Shown here: positions 49,080-59,885 of the stretch, piece after piece
How the letters are laid out: every line of letters starts with the position of its first letter
Numbering within the stretch: the stretch's first letter is position 1
NCBI GenBank assembly: GCA_019916065.1
Contig: CM034234.1
Span: 15,617,020-15,681,019 of the forward strand
Direction of reading: 5' to 3'
Source of the DNA: Vitellaria paradoxa
Lineage: Eukaryota > Streptophyta > Magnoliopsida > Ericales > Sapotaceae
Length of the DNA stretch: 64,000 nucleotides
Notes under the pieces: generated by a model
Told to the model about the DNA's origin: nothing
Seen by the model: only the letters and a program-made list of their open reading frames with translations
Database searches by the model: none
Program-made: the position numbers and the translations under genes

Positions 49080-49385
49080 TCAGGCAGAAAAAAAATTATA
49101 TGACAGGGGCACTGCACTGCCAGAAAGGGTTTGAGGCGCTGCAATGGAAATCTTTATTACCGGACCTGAAGTGCATGAATTGAGGGTATAGATTTGAATA
49201 TAATAATTTGACAGTTTTAATTACATTTAGTTAAAATTAATTTTAAAATAAAAATAAAAAATAAAAAAATTTAATTGAAAGATAATCAAAACAAAATATA
49301 AATAATTACTTGTCATTAAAATATAATTAAATTTAGACCCTTAATTTAAGCGTGATATTTTTATTGCAACCATTTAAAACTCTGC
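49080..49385. mobile_element. MITE-like segment related to 9776-9999
   Basis: The interior phrase TTTAGTTAAAATTAATTTTA, then AAATAAAAATAAA matches the MITE at 9776-9999. The left end is GC-richer (CAGGGGCACTGCACTGCCAG) and the right end is TATTGCAACC-like. Boundaries are uncertain. Confidence 0.35.
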
Positions 49386-49937
49386 TTGAAAAAGAGAGAG
49401 TGACCAAAAAATAATAATAATAATTATGTCAGTATGATATTGCGGTTAAAAAGTATTAGATTAAAATTTAATCATTTAAATATATTTATATTTTTTAATT
49501 TAAAAAATATAATTATTAAATTAAATATAATTAAATTATAACTCTTTATTTTTTATTTTTTATTGCAACCCTTGAATTACTAAATATTATGTATGTGTTA
49601 TGCCTAAATTAGTGCATCACGTGATGGCATAATGCTCCCACGTGATAATTTGTCAGAAATTAGGACTTGGGGCGGACGTAGCCTTGAGTTTCTCATATTA
49701 TAACCCGGATAATTTAGTTTAAAAAAGATTGATTTAGCTTAATTTTTTTTAAATTTAATTTGCCTTAAATTTTTTTAGTCGAGCTGATTTTGCCTTTAAA
49801 TCATTTGTTCAATTTAATTTTTATAATTTAGACTAATTTATTTTTAAACTCTTTATCCAACCCAAATAAATACTAAATTTTGAGTCCGCTCACGAGCAGG
49901 GCAAATATTGATTATAAAACCTTCCTTTGTTTGTTGA

Positions 49938-50451
49938 CAGCATCGGCATGCTATGGTAATAAGAGCATGGGCTTGGGCCGCGTGAGGCTCCGAGTTCGAC
50001 TCTCCTTCGAGGAGAACAGATCACTGTTTCAGCGGACTTCTAACAATTCTCCTCGGTTGAGTCGGTCAGCCAGACTTGTTTAAACTGGTTTACTCTTTGG
50101 GCCACTTTACCGGATAAGGTCTCAAAGTGTGTTTCGACCTGTGCGCACCTCAGTACGAGATAACGGTTGCGGACTTTCATATACCAGAAGAGCATGGGTT
50201 TGATGATAGCTGCAGCCAGTGATCCTCGGTGGAGAGGTAGAGCCATATGTGGGAAAATTTTTGCAGTTACATGCACAGGCCCTACGAATCCAGTACCTCA
50301 CCCTTGCACTGGTAAGAGCGTGACAGTGAAGATTGTAGATCACTGTCCTGGCTTGGGGGGGGGGGGGGAGCCTTTGGTCTCTCCAAGGAAGCCTTTGAAA
50401 TTATTGCAAACCCTGTGGCTGGAATAGTAAAAATTGATTGGCATTGGTAAA
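49938..50451 (+). pseudogene. EG45/expansin-like domain protein (plant natriuretic peptide type), broken by a SINE
   Basis: The 5' piece encodes SACYGNKSMGL (49941-49975). After the SINE the frame resumes at 50188 with SMGLMIAAASD, CGKIFAVTCTGPTN, PCTGKSVTVKIVDHCP. After a run of 14 G (about 50355-50368) the family C-terminus appears in another frame (FGLSKEAFEIIANPVAGIVK) and ends at TAA 50449-50451. EG45-like domains are small secreted double-psi beta-barrel proteins related to expansins. The first exon with signal peptide was not found. The insertion, frameshift and missing 5' part make it a pseudogene, unless the G-run length is a sequencing artefact. Confidence 0.8.
49976..50187 (+). mobile_element. 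SINE inserted in the EG45-like pseudogene
   Basis: The 212-bp insert is flanked by a 15-bp target duplication, AAGAGCATGGGCTTG (49961-49975) and AAGAGCATGGGTTTG (50188-50202). It has a B-box-like GTTCGACTC and the shared SINE body GGTCAGCCAGACTTG, CTGGTTTACTC, CTGTGCGCACCTCAGTACG, GGTTGCGGACTTTC. No good A-box is present, so it may be 5'-truncated. Removing it restores the host reading frame. Confidence 0.7.
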
Positions 50452-51340
50452 TCATTTAGTTTCCTAATTCTTTTTTTTTTTTTGGTAAATTACAATTTGT
50501 ATTTTACACCCAATCTGAACTTTGATATATATACTTTTAATTATAGCATTTAATTTTCTATAATTCTGATCAAGTTTTTATTTGATCCTTCGTGCTATTA
50601 AATTGATACGATGAAAATTAACACACCCATCATATGTAATTGACATGTGATTTTTTTTTCAATGAATTTAATGGAAAAACAAATTAAAATTAAATCCCAA
50701 GTGTAGGATTAACTGATAGAATTGAAGGTATGGAAACAAAAAGTAAGACACGTGTAAATCTAGCAAATGATAAGTATAATTTTCTCTAAATTTTATTACA
50801 GTTATTATATGCTATGAATCTTAAAAAAAAGTATATGCTTTTCTATTTTGGTTTTTAGAGTTTGAAGTTTTGCAGGCGCTGAATCGATCTTCTCTTGCAA
50901 TAATTGTAAAAGAGGTTTGTTGCTGTAAGAAGACTCAAAAATAAGACATGACATGACATGCCATAAAAATAACAATATATTTTTTTACCATTGAGAGGAG
51001 GAATTAATCCTGAGTGTACTCCCATAAAAATCATACAGGTTAGATTCCTAACTCAAGTGGATTATTCGTGAGAGATAACGTACATCTATCCGGTTTATTC
51101 ATCGATTACGCCATTCGTTGAGAATTACAACAAATAGATGAAGGTTCTAAATTACTAAAAAAATAAATAAATAAATAAAAAGATCTTAATGTCTTATTAA
51201 CAATTCATATCATATTCAAATGGGTTGAATTAGTTTATTACTTATCTTGTATTAGTTATGTTGAATATGGTTGGGTAGTACCCATTGTATAAATAGACGA
51301 TGCAATGAATGGTCTAACTACGATAAAAATAATTCTGGTA

Positions 51341-51374
<34 letters not shown>

Positions 51375-52124
51375 TTTCACAACCCAACCCCTTTCAATCT
51401 TCAACGACTGATTAGCTTTGCCTTCTCCACACTCAGGGAATACAATTGCCGGACTACCGATAGATGTCTAACCTTGACATCAACACCAAGCTATAAAATC
51501 GTTGTTACGATTCACTCTTTTTACCAAGAAATTTACACCAAGCCATATTTTTTTAATATAAAAAATAATAATGTTAAACATATTAAATTAGTTGTCTATG
51601 AGTATGAATATAAAATAAATTATTTATAGCTTTTATTTTATACTTAAATTATATTTTATATTTATTTAAATAATATGTTAAAATATTTTATATAGGTATA
51701 TATATATTTTATATATATATTTTGAATAAATATATAATTTATAACAATAAATGTAAAGCATGTAGTAAATTAAAAAGATCGAATTGATATTATTATGAAC
51801 CGTACTGATAACAAAATTGCACATCGTCTTGTGCGAAATTTATAAAGATGGGTTCAAGTCATCTAAACTCCTTTCCCGACATATATTTACTTTACATGCC
51901 CTTCTAGACAAAGAAAAGAAAATAAAATAAAATAAAAAATAGTTAGATCTCTAGTTAGATCTCACAGAATTCGTCCAATATCAGCTTTTAAGCTAAAAAG
52001 TTAACTAAATACGAGTTCAATGTTTAGTAATTAGTCTAAAAAAATTATTTTTTTTTCAAATTTTTGTGTATAAATTATTTGGTGCCAATTAAAATAAAAC
52101 TAGACATTTATTTAAAAAATTATT
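50452..52124. other. AT-rich spacer, no gene seen
   Basis: An (ATT)n tract of about 36 bp lies at 51340-51376. No protein-coding stretch was recognised. Confidence 0.5.
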
Positions 52125-52275
52125 ATAGGTGTATTTAGAGTTAAACAAAATAATATAAAACTTTACAAATTTTTACAAATACCAATTAAGAGACAATAAA
52201 ACTTAAATTCTTTACTCACTTTACAAAACACGAGATATTAACTTTTATATTTTTATACAATTTCAAACACGCCTT
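52125..52275. mobile_element. AT-rich MITE, about 150 bp
   Basis: The left end AGGTGTATTTAGAGTTAAAC pairs with the reverse complement of the right end, AGGCGTGTTTGAAATTG. It is similar in plan to 26750-26916. Confidence 0.4.
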
Positions 52276-52864
52276 CGATTGCCTTTGTAACTGATTGAAT
52301 AGTATTATGTTATATTTAATAAATAATAAGGTTAAAATTAATTTTTAATAATAATTTTAGAAATTTGGTAACGATGAACTTATTGATAATTTTTTAGTTA
52401 ATTAAAAATATATTTGTTTAAGTATAATTTTATAATTTGTAATTTTTTAAACAAATGTAGATAAATTTAATTTTCAGATTCTATACATAAGATATTTTGG
52501 GGATTAGAGAAATTAGGTAAGGCTTATTTAAAAACGTCAATAAGAATCATAAACTTTTCATGTCCGTGAAAAGATGAAAAATTTCTAATTTTTTTAACTT
52601 TTTTTACTTTTGTGTTTTTTTTTTTCATCTAAAAAGCTAATTTATTCAGCCCAAAAAACTAAAGTTTGGTTTGATTTATTTTTTTATTTTTCATCTTATA
52701 TAAATATTTTTTTATTAAATTTTATTTTATTTTTTATTTGATAACTTTATGTATGTTATTCACCTTAATCAATAAAAAATTATAAGAAAATAAAAAAAAA
52801 TTATGTGTAGGGTGAAAAACTTTAGTTTTTTTAAAAAAAATTACCTTTTTGCTCTTACATTGAA

Positions 52865-53008
52865 GGGCCGTTTAGAGTGGTAAAAAAGATAGAATAAGAT
52901 AATTTGAGATAATTTGTAAGTTCGTAATTTATGTAGTGAAATAAAAAATAAATAATTTTTAAAAATTTTTAAAAATTTTTAATATTTTTCAGTGTCTCAA
53001 ACCAACCT
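52865..53008. mobile_element. AT-rich MITE, about 145 bp
   Basis: The left end is GGGCCGTTTAGAGTGGTAAA and the right end in reverse is AAGGTTGGTTTGAGACACTG. The interior TCGTAATTTATGTAGTGAAA matches 26813-26830 and 57749-57768. Confidence 0.5.
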
Positions 53009-53524
53009 TATATAAATGTTGATACCAAACGGGGCAAAATAAAAGGAAGGAAAATTAATGGAGCACGGACACGTAACAGCAAGTTAATCCACACGAAGAA
53101 AAGTAAGCAATTTACCCCAAAACAACATCAACTATACCAGAAGAACAAGTACATTAGTTTGGGGGGAGGGGGGGAGAGGATGTAATCGTTTAATTTTTTA
53201 ATGTTTGACCATTTCCCAACTAGGTCCCACAAAATAAAATGGAAGAAAAGAAGGAAGAGAAGAACGGTGTGTTGAGGCATGGAAAAGCAAATTAATCTAT
53301 ATGAAGAAAAATAAGCAATTTTAGCAATCCACAAACCATATAACAGAAGAACTAGAGTATTTGGAAATCCAATTCACAAATTTTGTATTGAAATCTATCC
53401 ATATTTCCAAATTTCTTCCTTATTTCTTCCTCTTTCGATTGCCCAACTACCAATTTTCCCTTCCAGAATAATGGAAGCGGAGAGAAAATGAACCTAAAAC
53501 CTTAAAAGAAAAAAAAAAAAAAAG
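53009..53524. other. 3' flank of the ATL gene
   Basis: It includes a G-rich stretch (GGGGGGAGGGGGGGAG) at 53160-53176, a poly-A run at 53508-53523 and a duplicated AAGCAATTTTA-type phrase. No gene was recognised. Confidence 0.5.
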
Positions 53525-55036
53525 TTAGACATTGGGTGTGGAAGATGAATGAACCACCTTGTTCTGTCTTCCCGCAAGCCAAGGCAGAGTCCTCCTAGCA
53601 AAAGATGGCACTGGATTCGCCTGAGAATCCAAACTGTTGCAGCTCTGATTTTCCTCATCACAACCCAATTCACTCCCCCCATTTTCCCACCTTCCAATGT
53701 CAATATCAGAGATAATCCTCCCACTGCCGCCCCCACCACTCTTGGGCTTCAGCTCCTCCCCGGAGAGAACATTCCGGTGAACCGGAAACCTGAAGGAAAA
53801 AGCCCGTCTCGACGACTCCATGGCTGTTGGATTAGGCTTCTCCTTCTTTGCCCTGAGCCAAATCTTGGACACTGAAAAGCTCTCTTTCTTGTTCCTCCTC
53901 CCAATAGCATCGCCAACGCCATGAATGTCAACACTAGCACATGGTTCAAAGCCATTGGACTCTCTTCTTAAGTCACAATCACAACCACATTCAGACACGG
54001 CTGGTCTGTGACCAGGTCTTAGAGGCAGAGAAGGCCTCGTCTTAGTTGATTGTTTCTTCAATGGGGTTCTAACAGAAACACTCAGTGATGAATTCTCATC
54101 CGTTACATATGCAAAATAACCCATTGAGAAGCACCTTCTTTCATCAACACCATTGTTACTACCACTAGTACTGCTTTCGCCCTCCGCATTCCTAAACTTC
54201 CCGAGCTTAACAGCCACAAATTTTTCATCAGAACCCACCACCGATTGTCGATTTGCAAAATCTTTTCCCCGAATCTCGCCGGATTTATGCAAAAAATCAA
54301 CCCGGGATGAGGCAAATTCATCCCTCCCATGAATACCCAGATGGGAATTTGCTCTTGCAAGTGAACTAGTGGTGCTACCCACAACCCCATCATATCTGTT
54401 CGAGACAATCTCTCTTGAACTTTCACTGCCGGATTCAAGAACAAGGACTATAGGTGGACGGCTATGATGGTTTGGTGAGAAATCCTGAAGGAGGCTAGCC
54501 CTACAAATTGGGCAAGTGGAGTGAGACAAGAGCCATGTATCTATACAATCCATGTGAAAGGCATGGCTGCATTTGGGCAGCAATCTGAGTTCATCTTCAG
54601 GATTAAATTCACACAAACAAACAGCACAATCAAAAGGGCTCTTATTCGCACCCACAATGGCTTTGTAGTTGAAGACTGGAAGGGTGTCTATGAAGGTTTG
54701 GTCCACACCAGCATCATGGAGGTGGAAGAGCTGCTGTAACTGGCCTTGAAGGACAGTCACGTTGTCAAAATTGCCTGGTTCTCTATCTGGGGCTTTCGCT
54801 AGGAGTCTAACCAGGAGGTGAAGCAAACCAGAAATGAAGAAAATGATTGCAAGAATTATGATGATGAGCAACACGTTAGGGCTTACCATGTTCATATTGA
54901 ATCCACCAGATTGATGATTGGCTGGTGGAAGAGAAGGAGGCGGAGGCGGCTGAGAGAGGAAATATGGTAGTGGTGGTGGTGGTGGTAACGGGGTAAGAAA
55001 ACTCTGCTCTCTGATATGAGAGAAAGCCCAGTCCAT
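53525..55036 (-). CDS. ATL-family RING-H2 E3 ubiquitin ligase (ATL13/ATL46-like), intronless
   Basis: The first ATG in the frame is at 55036, giving 503 residues; the open frame continues upstream only without an ATG. Order: short N-terminus (MDWAFSHIREQ), Pro-rich stretch (about residues 17-38), one hydrophobic membrane segment (about 55-79, LLIIIILAIIFFISGLLHLL), the LQGQLQQLFHLHDAGVDQ block with the GLD-like motif (about 97-120), then the RING-H2 finger with C137, C140, C156, H158, H161, C164, C175 and C178 and a conserved Trp at 168. A long Ser-rich tail follows (PTLPLRPGHRP-type basic patch, CGCDCD cluster). ATL proteins are membrane-anchored ubiquitin ligases, often linked to defence, cell-wall or hormone responses. 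Lack of introns is typical of the family. Which paralogue it is cannot be settled here. Confidence 0.92.
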   Translation of the reverse strand: MDWAFSHIREQSFLTPLPPPPPLPYFLSQPPPPPSLPPANHQSGGFNMNMVSPNVLLIIIILAIIFFISGLLHLLVRLLAKAPDREPGNFDNVTVLQGQLQQLFHLHDAGVDQTFIDTLPVFNYKAIVGANKSPFDCAVCLCEFNPEDELRLLPKCSHAFHMDCIDTWLLSHSTCPICRASLLQDFSPNHHSRPPIVLVLESGSESSREIVSNRYDGVVGSTTSSLARANSHLGIHGRDEFASSRVDFLHKSGEIRGKDFANRQSVVGSDEKFVAVKLGKFRNAEGESSTSGSNNGVDERRCFSMGYFAYVTDENSSLSVSVRTPLKKQSTKTRPSLPLRPGHRPAVSECGCDCDLRRESNGFEPCASVDIHGVGDAIGRRNKKESFSVSKIWLRAKKEKPNPTAMESSRRAFSFRFPVHRNVLSGEELKPKSGGGGSGRIISDIDIGRWENGGSELGCDEENQSCNSLDSQANPVPSFARRTLPWLAGRQNKVVHSSSTPNV

Positions 55037-55339
55037 ATTTTCTTGGGAAACTGACAGAAAACGCACCAAGGTTGGAGATTTAGGCTGGAACACTATGGTA
55101 TCAAGAATCCCATCCGTGACCGGCAAGAAATCCAAGCCCAAAAGAAGAACCTCGTGAAGTTTTTAAAGCTTATTACCGTGCGGGATCGAGAAATACAAGC
55201 AAAACGGGCTATGCGTTGTAATGGAATAACCCATTGATTTTACTGCATAAGAAATCTGCAAGTCAAATTCGGGTGGGGTAGAGGAGGGGGTTGAGTGGCT
55301 TGAAATTACTTTTAAACTTCATATTCTGAAATTAAATTT

Positions 55340-55800
55340 AAGTCATTCAATTAATATGAATTTGATTTAATTTTTTGATTTTAAAATATAATTTTTATTT
55401 TTAAAAGAGAGTAAATTAGTTGATTAAGAAAATATTAAATGATAAATTGAAATGAAGAAAGAGAAAATTTTAAATGATGAAAGAGAAAAGAAGGAAGAGA
55501 AAAATTAAATATAAATAAAGATAATAACTAAATATAAATAAAAATATAGTAAATTTTTAATTATTTTATTTTTAAAGATATATTTAAATTTATATATTAT
55601 TTTAAAATTTTAATTATTTATATCTTTATTTATGTTTAGTTTTTCTTTTTCTTCTTTTCTCTTTCATCATTTAAAATTTTTTCATTTTTTCTTTCAATTT
55701 TTCATTTAATATTTTCCTAATTGAGTTTATCCTACTTCTTTAAACGTGAAAATTATATTTTAAAATTAAAGCGCTAAATTAAACTTATATTGATTGAACG
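55340..55800. repeat. Long imperfect inverted repeat (foldback element)
   Basis: The left arm reads TAAATTAGTTGAT...AAATATTAAATGATAAATTG, GAAAATTTTAAATGATGAAA and GAGAAAAGAAGGAAGAGAAA. The right arm contains the complements: TTCTTTTTCTTCTTTTCTCT, TTTCATCATTTAAAATTTT, TTTCAATTTTTCATTTAATA and AATTGAGTTTATC. The arms are roughly 200 bp each around a centre near 55575, giving a strong potential hairpin. It is probably a foldback MITE. Confidence 0.6.
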
Positions 55801-57288
55801 CTAATATTTAACTTTAAGAAGAGGGAATTCAAATTGGTGGTATAAATTTATGATGACCAAAAATAAATATTTTAAAAATTAAGCAATAAATCATGCTAAT
55901 AAATAAGGCAGTTATGGCATTACACCTAATTAGATTATAAATCATATAGTCATTAATTGCTCATTCATGACACAAAAAATTTGAATTATTTACATTAAAA
56001 GATTTTTTTTTAATTTATTTCAACATTTTATGGTAGACTTGAAAGTAAACCCATTTCATCAACCCCAATGCCCATTTAATTCACCTAACCCAAAAAAAAT
56101 AATAAGCAAGCCACGTAGGAGAATGCGTAGAAAATTTATTTTACTATTTTGCTCGGAGAAGCGAACTCGAATGGATTCTCTTCTTTGTCCCTATTACTTA
56201 TTTTTCCTGGTCGCATTCTTCTATTCCATTTCCGATCATTCCTTGGGTTTCTCTCCTGTGGAGTATAGACAAAATAGAAGGGATCGAAGTCAAAATTTTA
56301 GAGGGAGATTGAGAGGAGAAGCTTAAGGTTAAAAGGGCAGGGACCTCATAGTATAGAAAGTCAAAATTTCATTGCACTTTTCTAATATTATTGTTGCATC
56401 ACTTTTTGTGCTGCCTAAAAAACAATCAGTCATGGAACCAAATAATAACAAAAAAAAAAAAAACTGACATCCAATATCACGTCAGTACTCAAAATCCCAA
56501 AAAAAAAAAAAAAAATCACGTACGAGGGTCTTCCACTTTTTGTCTCATTGGTCGTGGTCGTGCCCAGAAACGAAGCTCTCCAAGGGAACGGGGAGCCATG
56601 AGTTTTAAAAAATGTCATCCTCCTGTAAAATTCTAATTATAAAAATTTATATTATAATTTAATCTCTCCAAAATTTAAAAAAATGATTAACTTTGTTCAA
56701 TAAAACACCACTACTAGCCTATATAATTTTTTGGGTAAATAAAAATTTCGATTATGAACTAACTTCTCTAAAATTTAATTTTTTTTTAATTATTATATAT
56801 AATCTAAAATTTAAATTCTTAACTTATGATCCCCTTCACAAAAAATTCTGACTTCTTCCTTGGTCATACCCTACTTGTTTTAGATTTAGTACATTAAGGG
56901 TGTGTTTGGCGTATTAAAAAATGATAAAAATTTTAAAAATTTTAAAAATCTCTAAAAATCACTACATGAATTACAAACTCACAAATTCTTTCAAATTATC
57001 TCACCTTTGGTATGTTTGGTAAGACAATTAGAAATTTTTAATTATTTTGACACTTAAAACTTTTGACATTTTTTAGTAAATTTTGATAACTTTTACGTGT
57101 TTGATAAAAATTTTAGTAATTATTGAGTTAAGTTAAAATAAAATGATTATTATATCTTTCACCACGCAGGCAAAAATTAGTGTGTCAATAAGTTGGTAAA
57201 ATCTCAACTTTTAATATTTTACTAAATATGTAAAACATCAAAAATTATTTATTGAAATTTTATTTGTCGAAAACGGGGCCATAGATGT

Positions 57289-57311
57289 AATGCGTGCGCA
57301 CGCGCGTGTTG
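57289..57311. other. Alternating purine-pyrimidine GC tract
   Basis: TGCGTGCGCACGCGCGTG is an alternating tract with Z-DNA potential, isolated in AT-rich DNA. Confidence 0.4.
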
Positions 57312-57691
57312 AAAAAAAAAACAAAAACAAAAATTAGTTTAAAGTTAATTTTGAAGTTTGCAAGTACTTTCTCTTTTATGCAGTCCACAATTTGATGTAA
57401 CAGTTAAAAGGGTGTTGAAACTTGAGGGAAATGTAATTTATTGGCCCAGGAAACTGACCGAAAGAATCTCGTTTTCCGCAAGTCCTAATTTTTTGCCATA
57501 TGCTCAGAGGGGGTTATATATATATATATATATTAAAAAAATTAAAAATCTCTATTGAACTGAAATAAACATAGTTTAGAAGCCAATTACTTCTTTCCAG
57601 GCTGGGAAGCTGAAAAATCATGCGTTGCAAGTGTATACACCCATCAAAAACTAGGCAACTTGTTCTTGAAATTAGCGTATATATATATATA

Positions 57692-57840
57692 ATATGTTTG
57701 AAGTGATAAAAAGTGAGATAAAATGAGATAAGTTGTGAATTCGTAATTCATGCAGTGAAATAAAAAATGAATAATTTTTATAATTTTTAATATGTTTTAC
57801 TATTTTTTAAATTTTTTTACTACTTTAAACGGAGTTATAA
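57692..57840. mobile_element. AT-rich MITE, about 150 bp
   Basis: The left end ATATGTTTGAAGTGATAAAA and the right end in reverse, TTATAACTCCGTTTAAAGTA, flank an interior with TCGTAATTCATGCAGTGAAA, which is shared with other family members. Confidence 0.5.
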
Positions 57841-59843
57841 TAATTTTTGTTTCCCAATGCACGGCATGGAGCAACTAGCAAGCCATGGAAGAAGTTGAAT
57901 ATTTGTGTAAACCCAAGAGAAATCCAGCAAATTCAAGGTACACTGGTTCAATATTTTAGAGCACCATCAGATTTTCGGCATTACATGTCAAATTACAATC
58001 CCAAGTCAGGATTACGCCTAATTGGCGCAATGAAACCAGGCTTGGGTTTTTTAGGTCATGTAATTATCCAAAGCCGTGTGAACCTACGAACATTGGCCCT
58101 CGCCCTTGCAATCTTTGTCTCAAACCATTTAAGAGCTTTGGAAATGCTTCTAAAAAGAGTGCTCATGTTGGATGAGAGAACACCTATGTTTCCCCGGCCA
58201 TTAATGATTATTTTTGTTTCGCTATCAATGAGTTAATTAATCGAGGAAATGTTATTTATATGAAAATATTTAGAGATATTTTGTTAATAAGGTGCAAAAT
58301 AAAATTGTGTTTTTATAAAAATAAAAAATGCAATAAGATTATGCATTTTCTGTAAAGTTAGATAAAAAATGCAAAATATATCATATTGGGTTTTTTATTT
58401 TGTATTTTTTATTTGGTTAGGGTAGAAAATGCATACCGTATTGCATTTTTCAATTTAATAAAAAAAAAAAAGATTCTTAGTTATTTTATGTTTCTATGGA
58501 GAGCATATCCTCAAATATTTTTACATGAATAACATTTCTTCAAATATTATTTAAGTCATTGACAATAGGGAAAAAAAAAAAAAAAAACCGAACTTCAAGC
58601 TCTTCTGTCAAATACACTTGAAGGAATGTTTGTAGTGAGAAGGGTTAAAAACAACGTAAACCTTCTGGCATATTCACGGGAATGAGGTGTTTGCTTTTAC
58701 TAAACTTTAACAATAGAGTAAAAAGAATATAATAAGAAAATGAGAGAGTCTTAAAAAAATCTTTTAATAAATCTACCACTACTATCTTAACTTTTCTTTT
58801 TAACTCTAGTTTTAAAAAACTCTAATATGAACTTCTTATAATGTATAGTACGTCTCAAAATAAATAAATAAATATATACATATATATTGATAATGTTTGG
58901 AGGTATAATTTTTAATAATTTTTTATTTTTTTGGTCAAAATTTTCTAGTTACAATTTATAATATGTTTGCTAGATTAGCAAATAGTAATTTTTAGCAATT
59001 TTTAACAAATTTTGAAAATTTTTAGCTACTTTTGGTTATTTTTGAGTTGGGAAATTATTGTAATTGAGTAGAAAAGTAATAAAAATTAGTAGTTTGCCAA
59101 AAGCAAAAATTTGTGATTTTTTTTTTTTTTTTGGTAATTTTTGTACTTCCAAATGATACCTTTGAAACTATAAACGAAATTACCTTTTAAAATATCGTTC
59201 AGAAAACTGTCAGATCGATACTCGCGAGAGCAGCCGTCCCACAAGCTTCCAGTGAATACGCGTGCTATTCCTGCGTAATCAAAATTTCAAAACATACCCC
59301 TCGATATTTTCCCTATTCATCATAGCGGTCTTACCGCGAGCTTTTAGCACACTTCAATCGAGCTTTCAACGAAGTAATGAATCTGTAATACAGCCCCCTC
59401 ACACCCCCAACCGATGTTCCTGCGAATTAATGTGAATATGAATAGGTAAATACTTTAACTCCACTTGTTATACTCAAACATCTGTTCATTTGTCAATGCA
59501 TAATGAGTATAAACCACAACTTTAACAAGGTATAAGGAGTGTCCAAACATGGAGACCAGTAACTGAATGGATTTGTTTTTACCAACTACATTCGAAGGTG
59601 AATCAAGATATTTGAACGGACTTAAGAAAATTTGATCACTTAACAAACATTTGTTCTTTCATTGGTAACCTGAATGTAAATTCTATGCGAGAGTTGTTAA
59701 TTTTTTTAATATATATAAGAAGAACCCTTTATAATTACTTCTACACATTCAATTATTCAATATATATTCAAATTAAAATTTTCATAAAATTTTGTGTTTT
59801 TGTTTAGCTCATGTGGGTTTAAAATCATTTTCTTGTGAATTTG

Positions 59844-59885
<42 letters not shown>

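Larger units (their letters stand above)
55037..57690. other. ATL upstream region and AT-rich spacer
   Basis: The ATL leader and promoter lie just upstream of 55036, but no clear TATA box was singled out. 55380-55740 contains a large imperfect inverted repeat: AAAGAGAAAAGAAGGAAGAG near 55480 and its complement near 55640, with matching AT-rich arms. 56891-57005 is a partial member of the MITE family with an inverted ATTCATGTAGTG phrase. Frames at 56030-56326 and 56391-56636 match nothing known. Confidence 0.45.

Noticed and set aside
53160..53176. G-quadruplex near the ATL 3' flank
   Set aside because: Only two G runs are present, so a standard intramolecular quadruplex is not supported.
53549..54739. 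Several open frames on both strands (e.g. 53549-53875, 54103-54444, 54521-54739)
   Set aside because: They overlap the ATL coding region in other frames and show no independent homology.
55037..55141. Longer ATL reading frame starting at 55141 (MGLDFL...)
   Set aside because: The codon at 55141 is TTG, not ATG; the first ATG is at 55036 and gives a family-like N-terminus.
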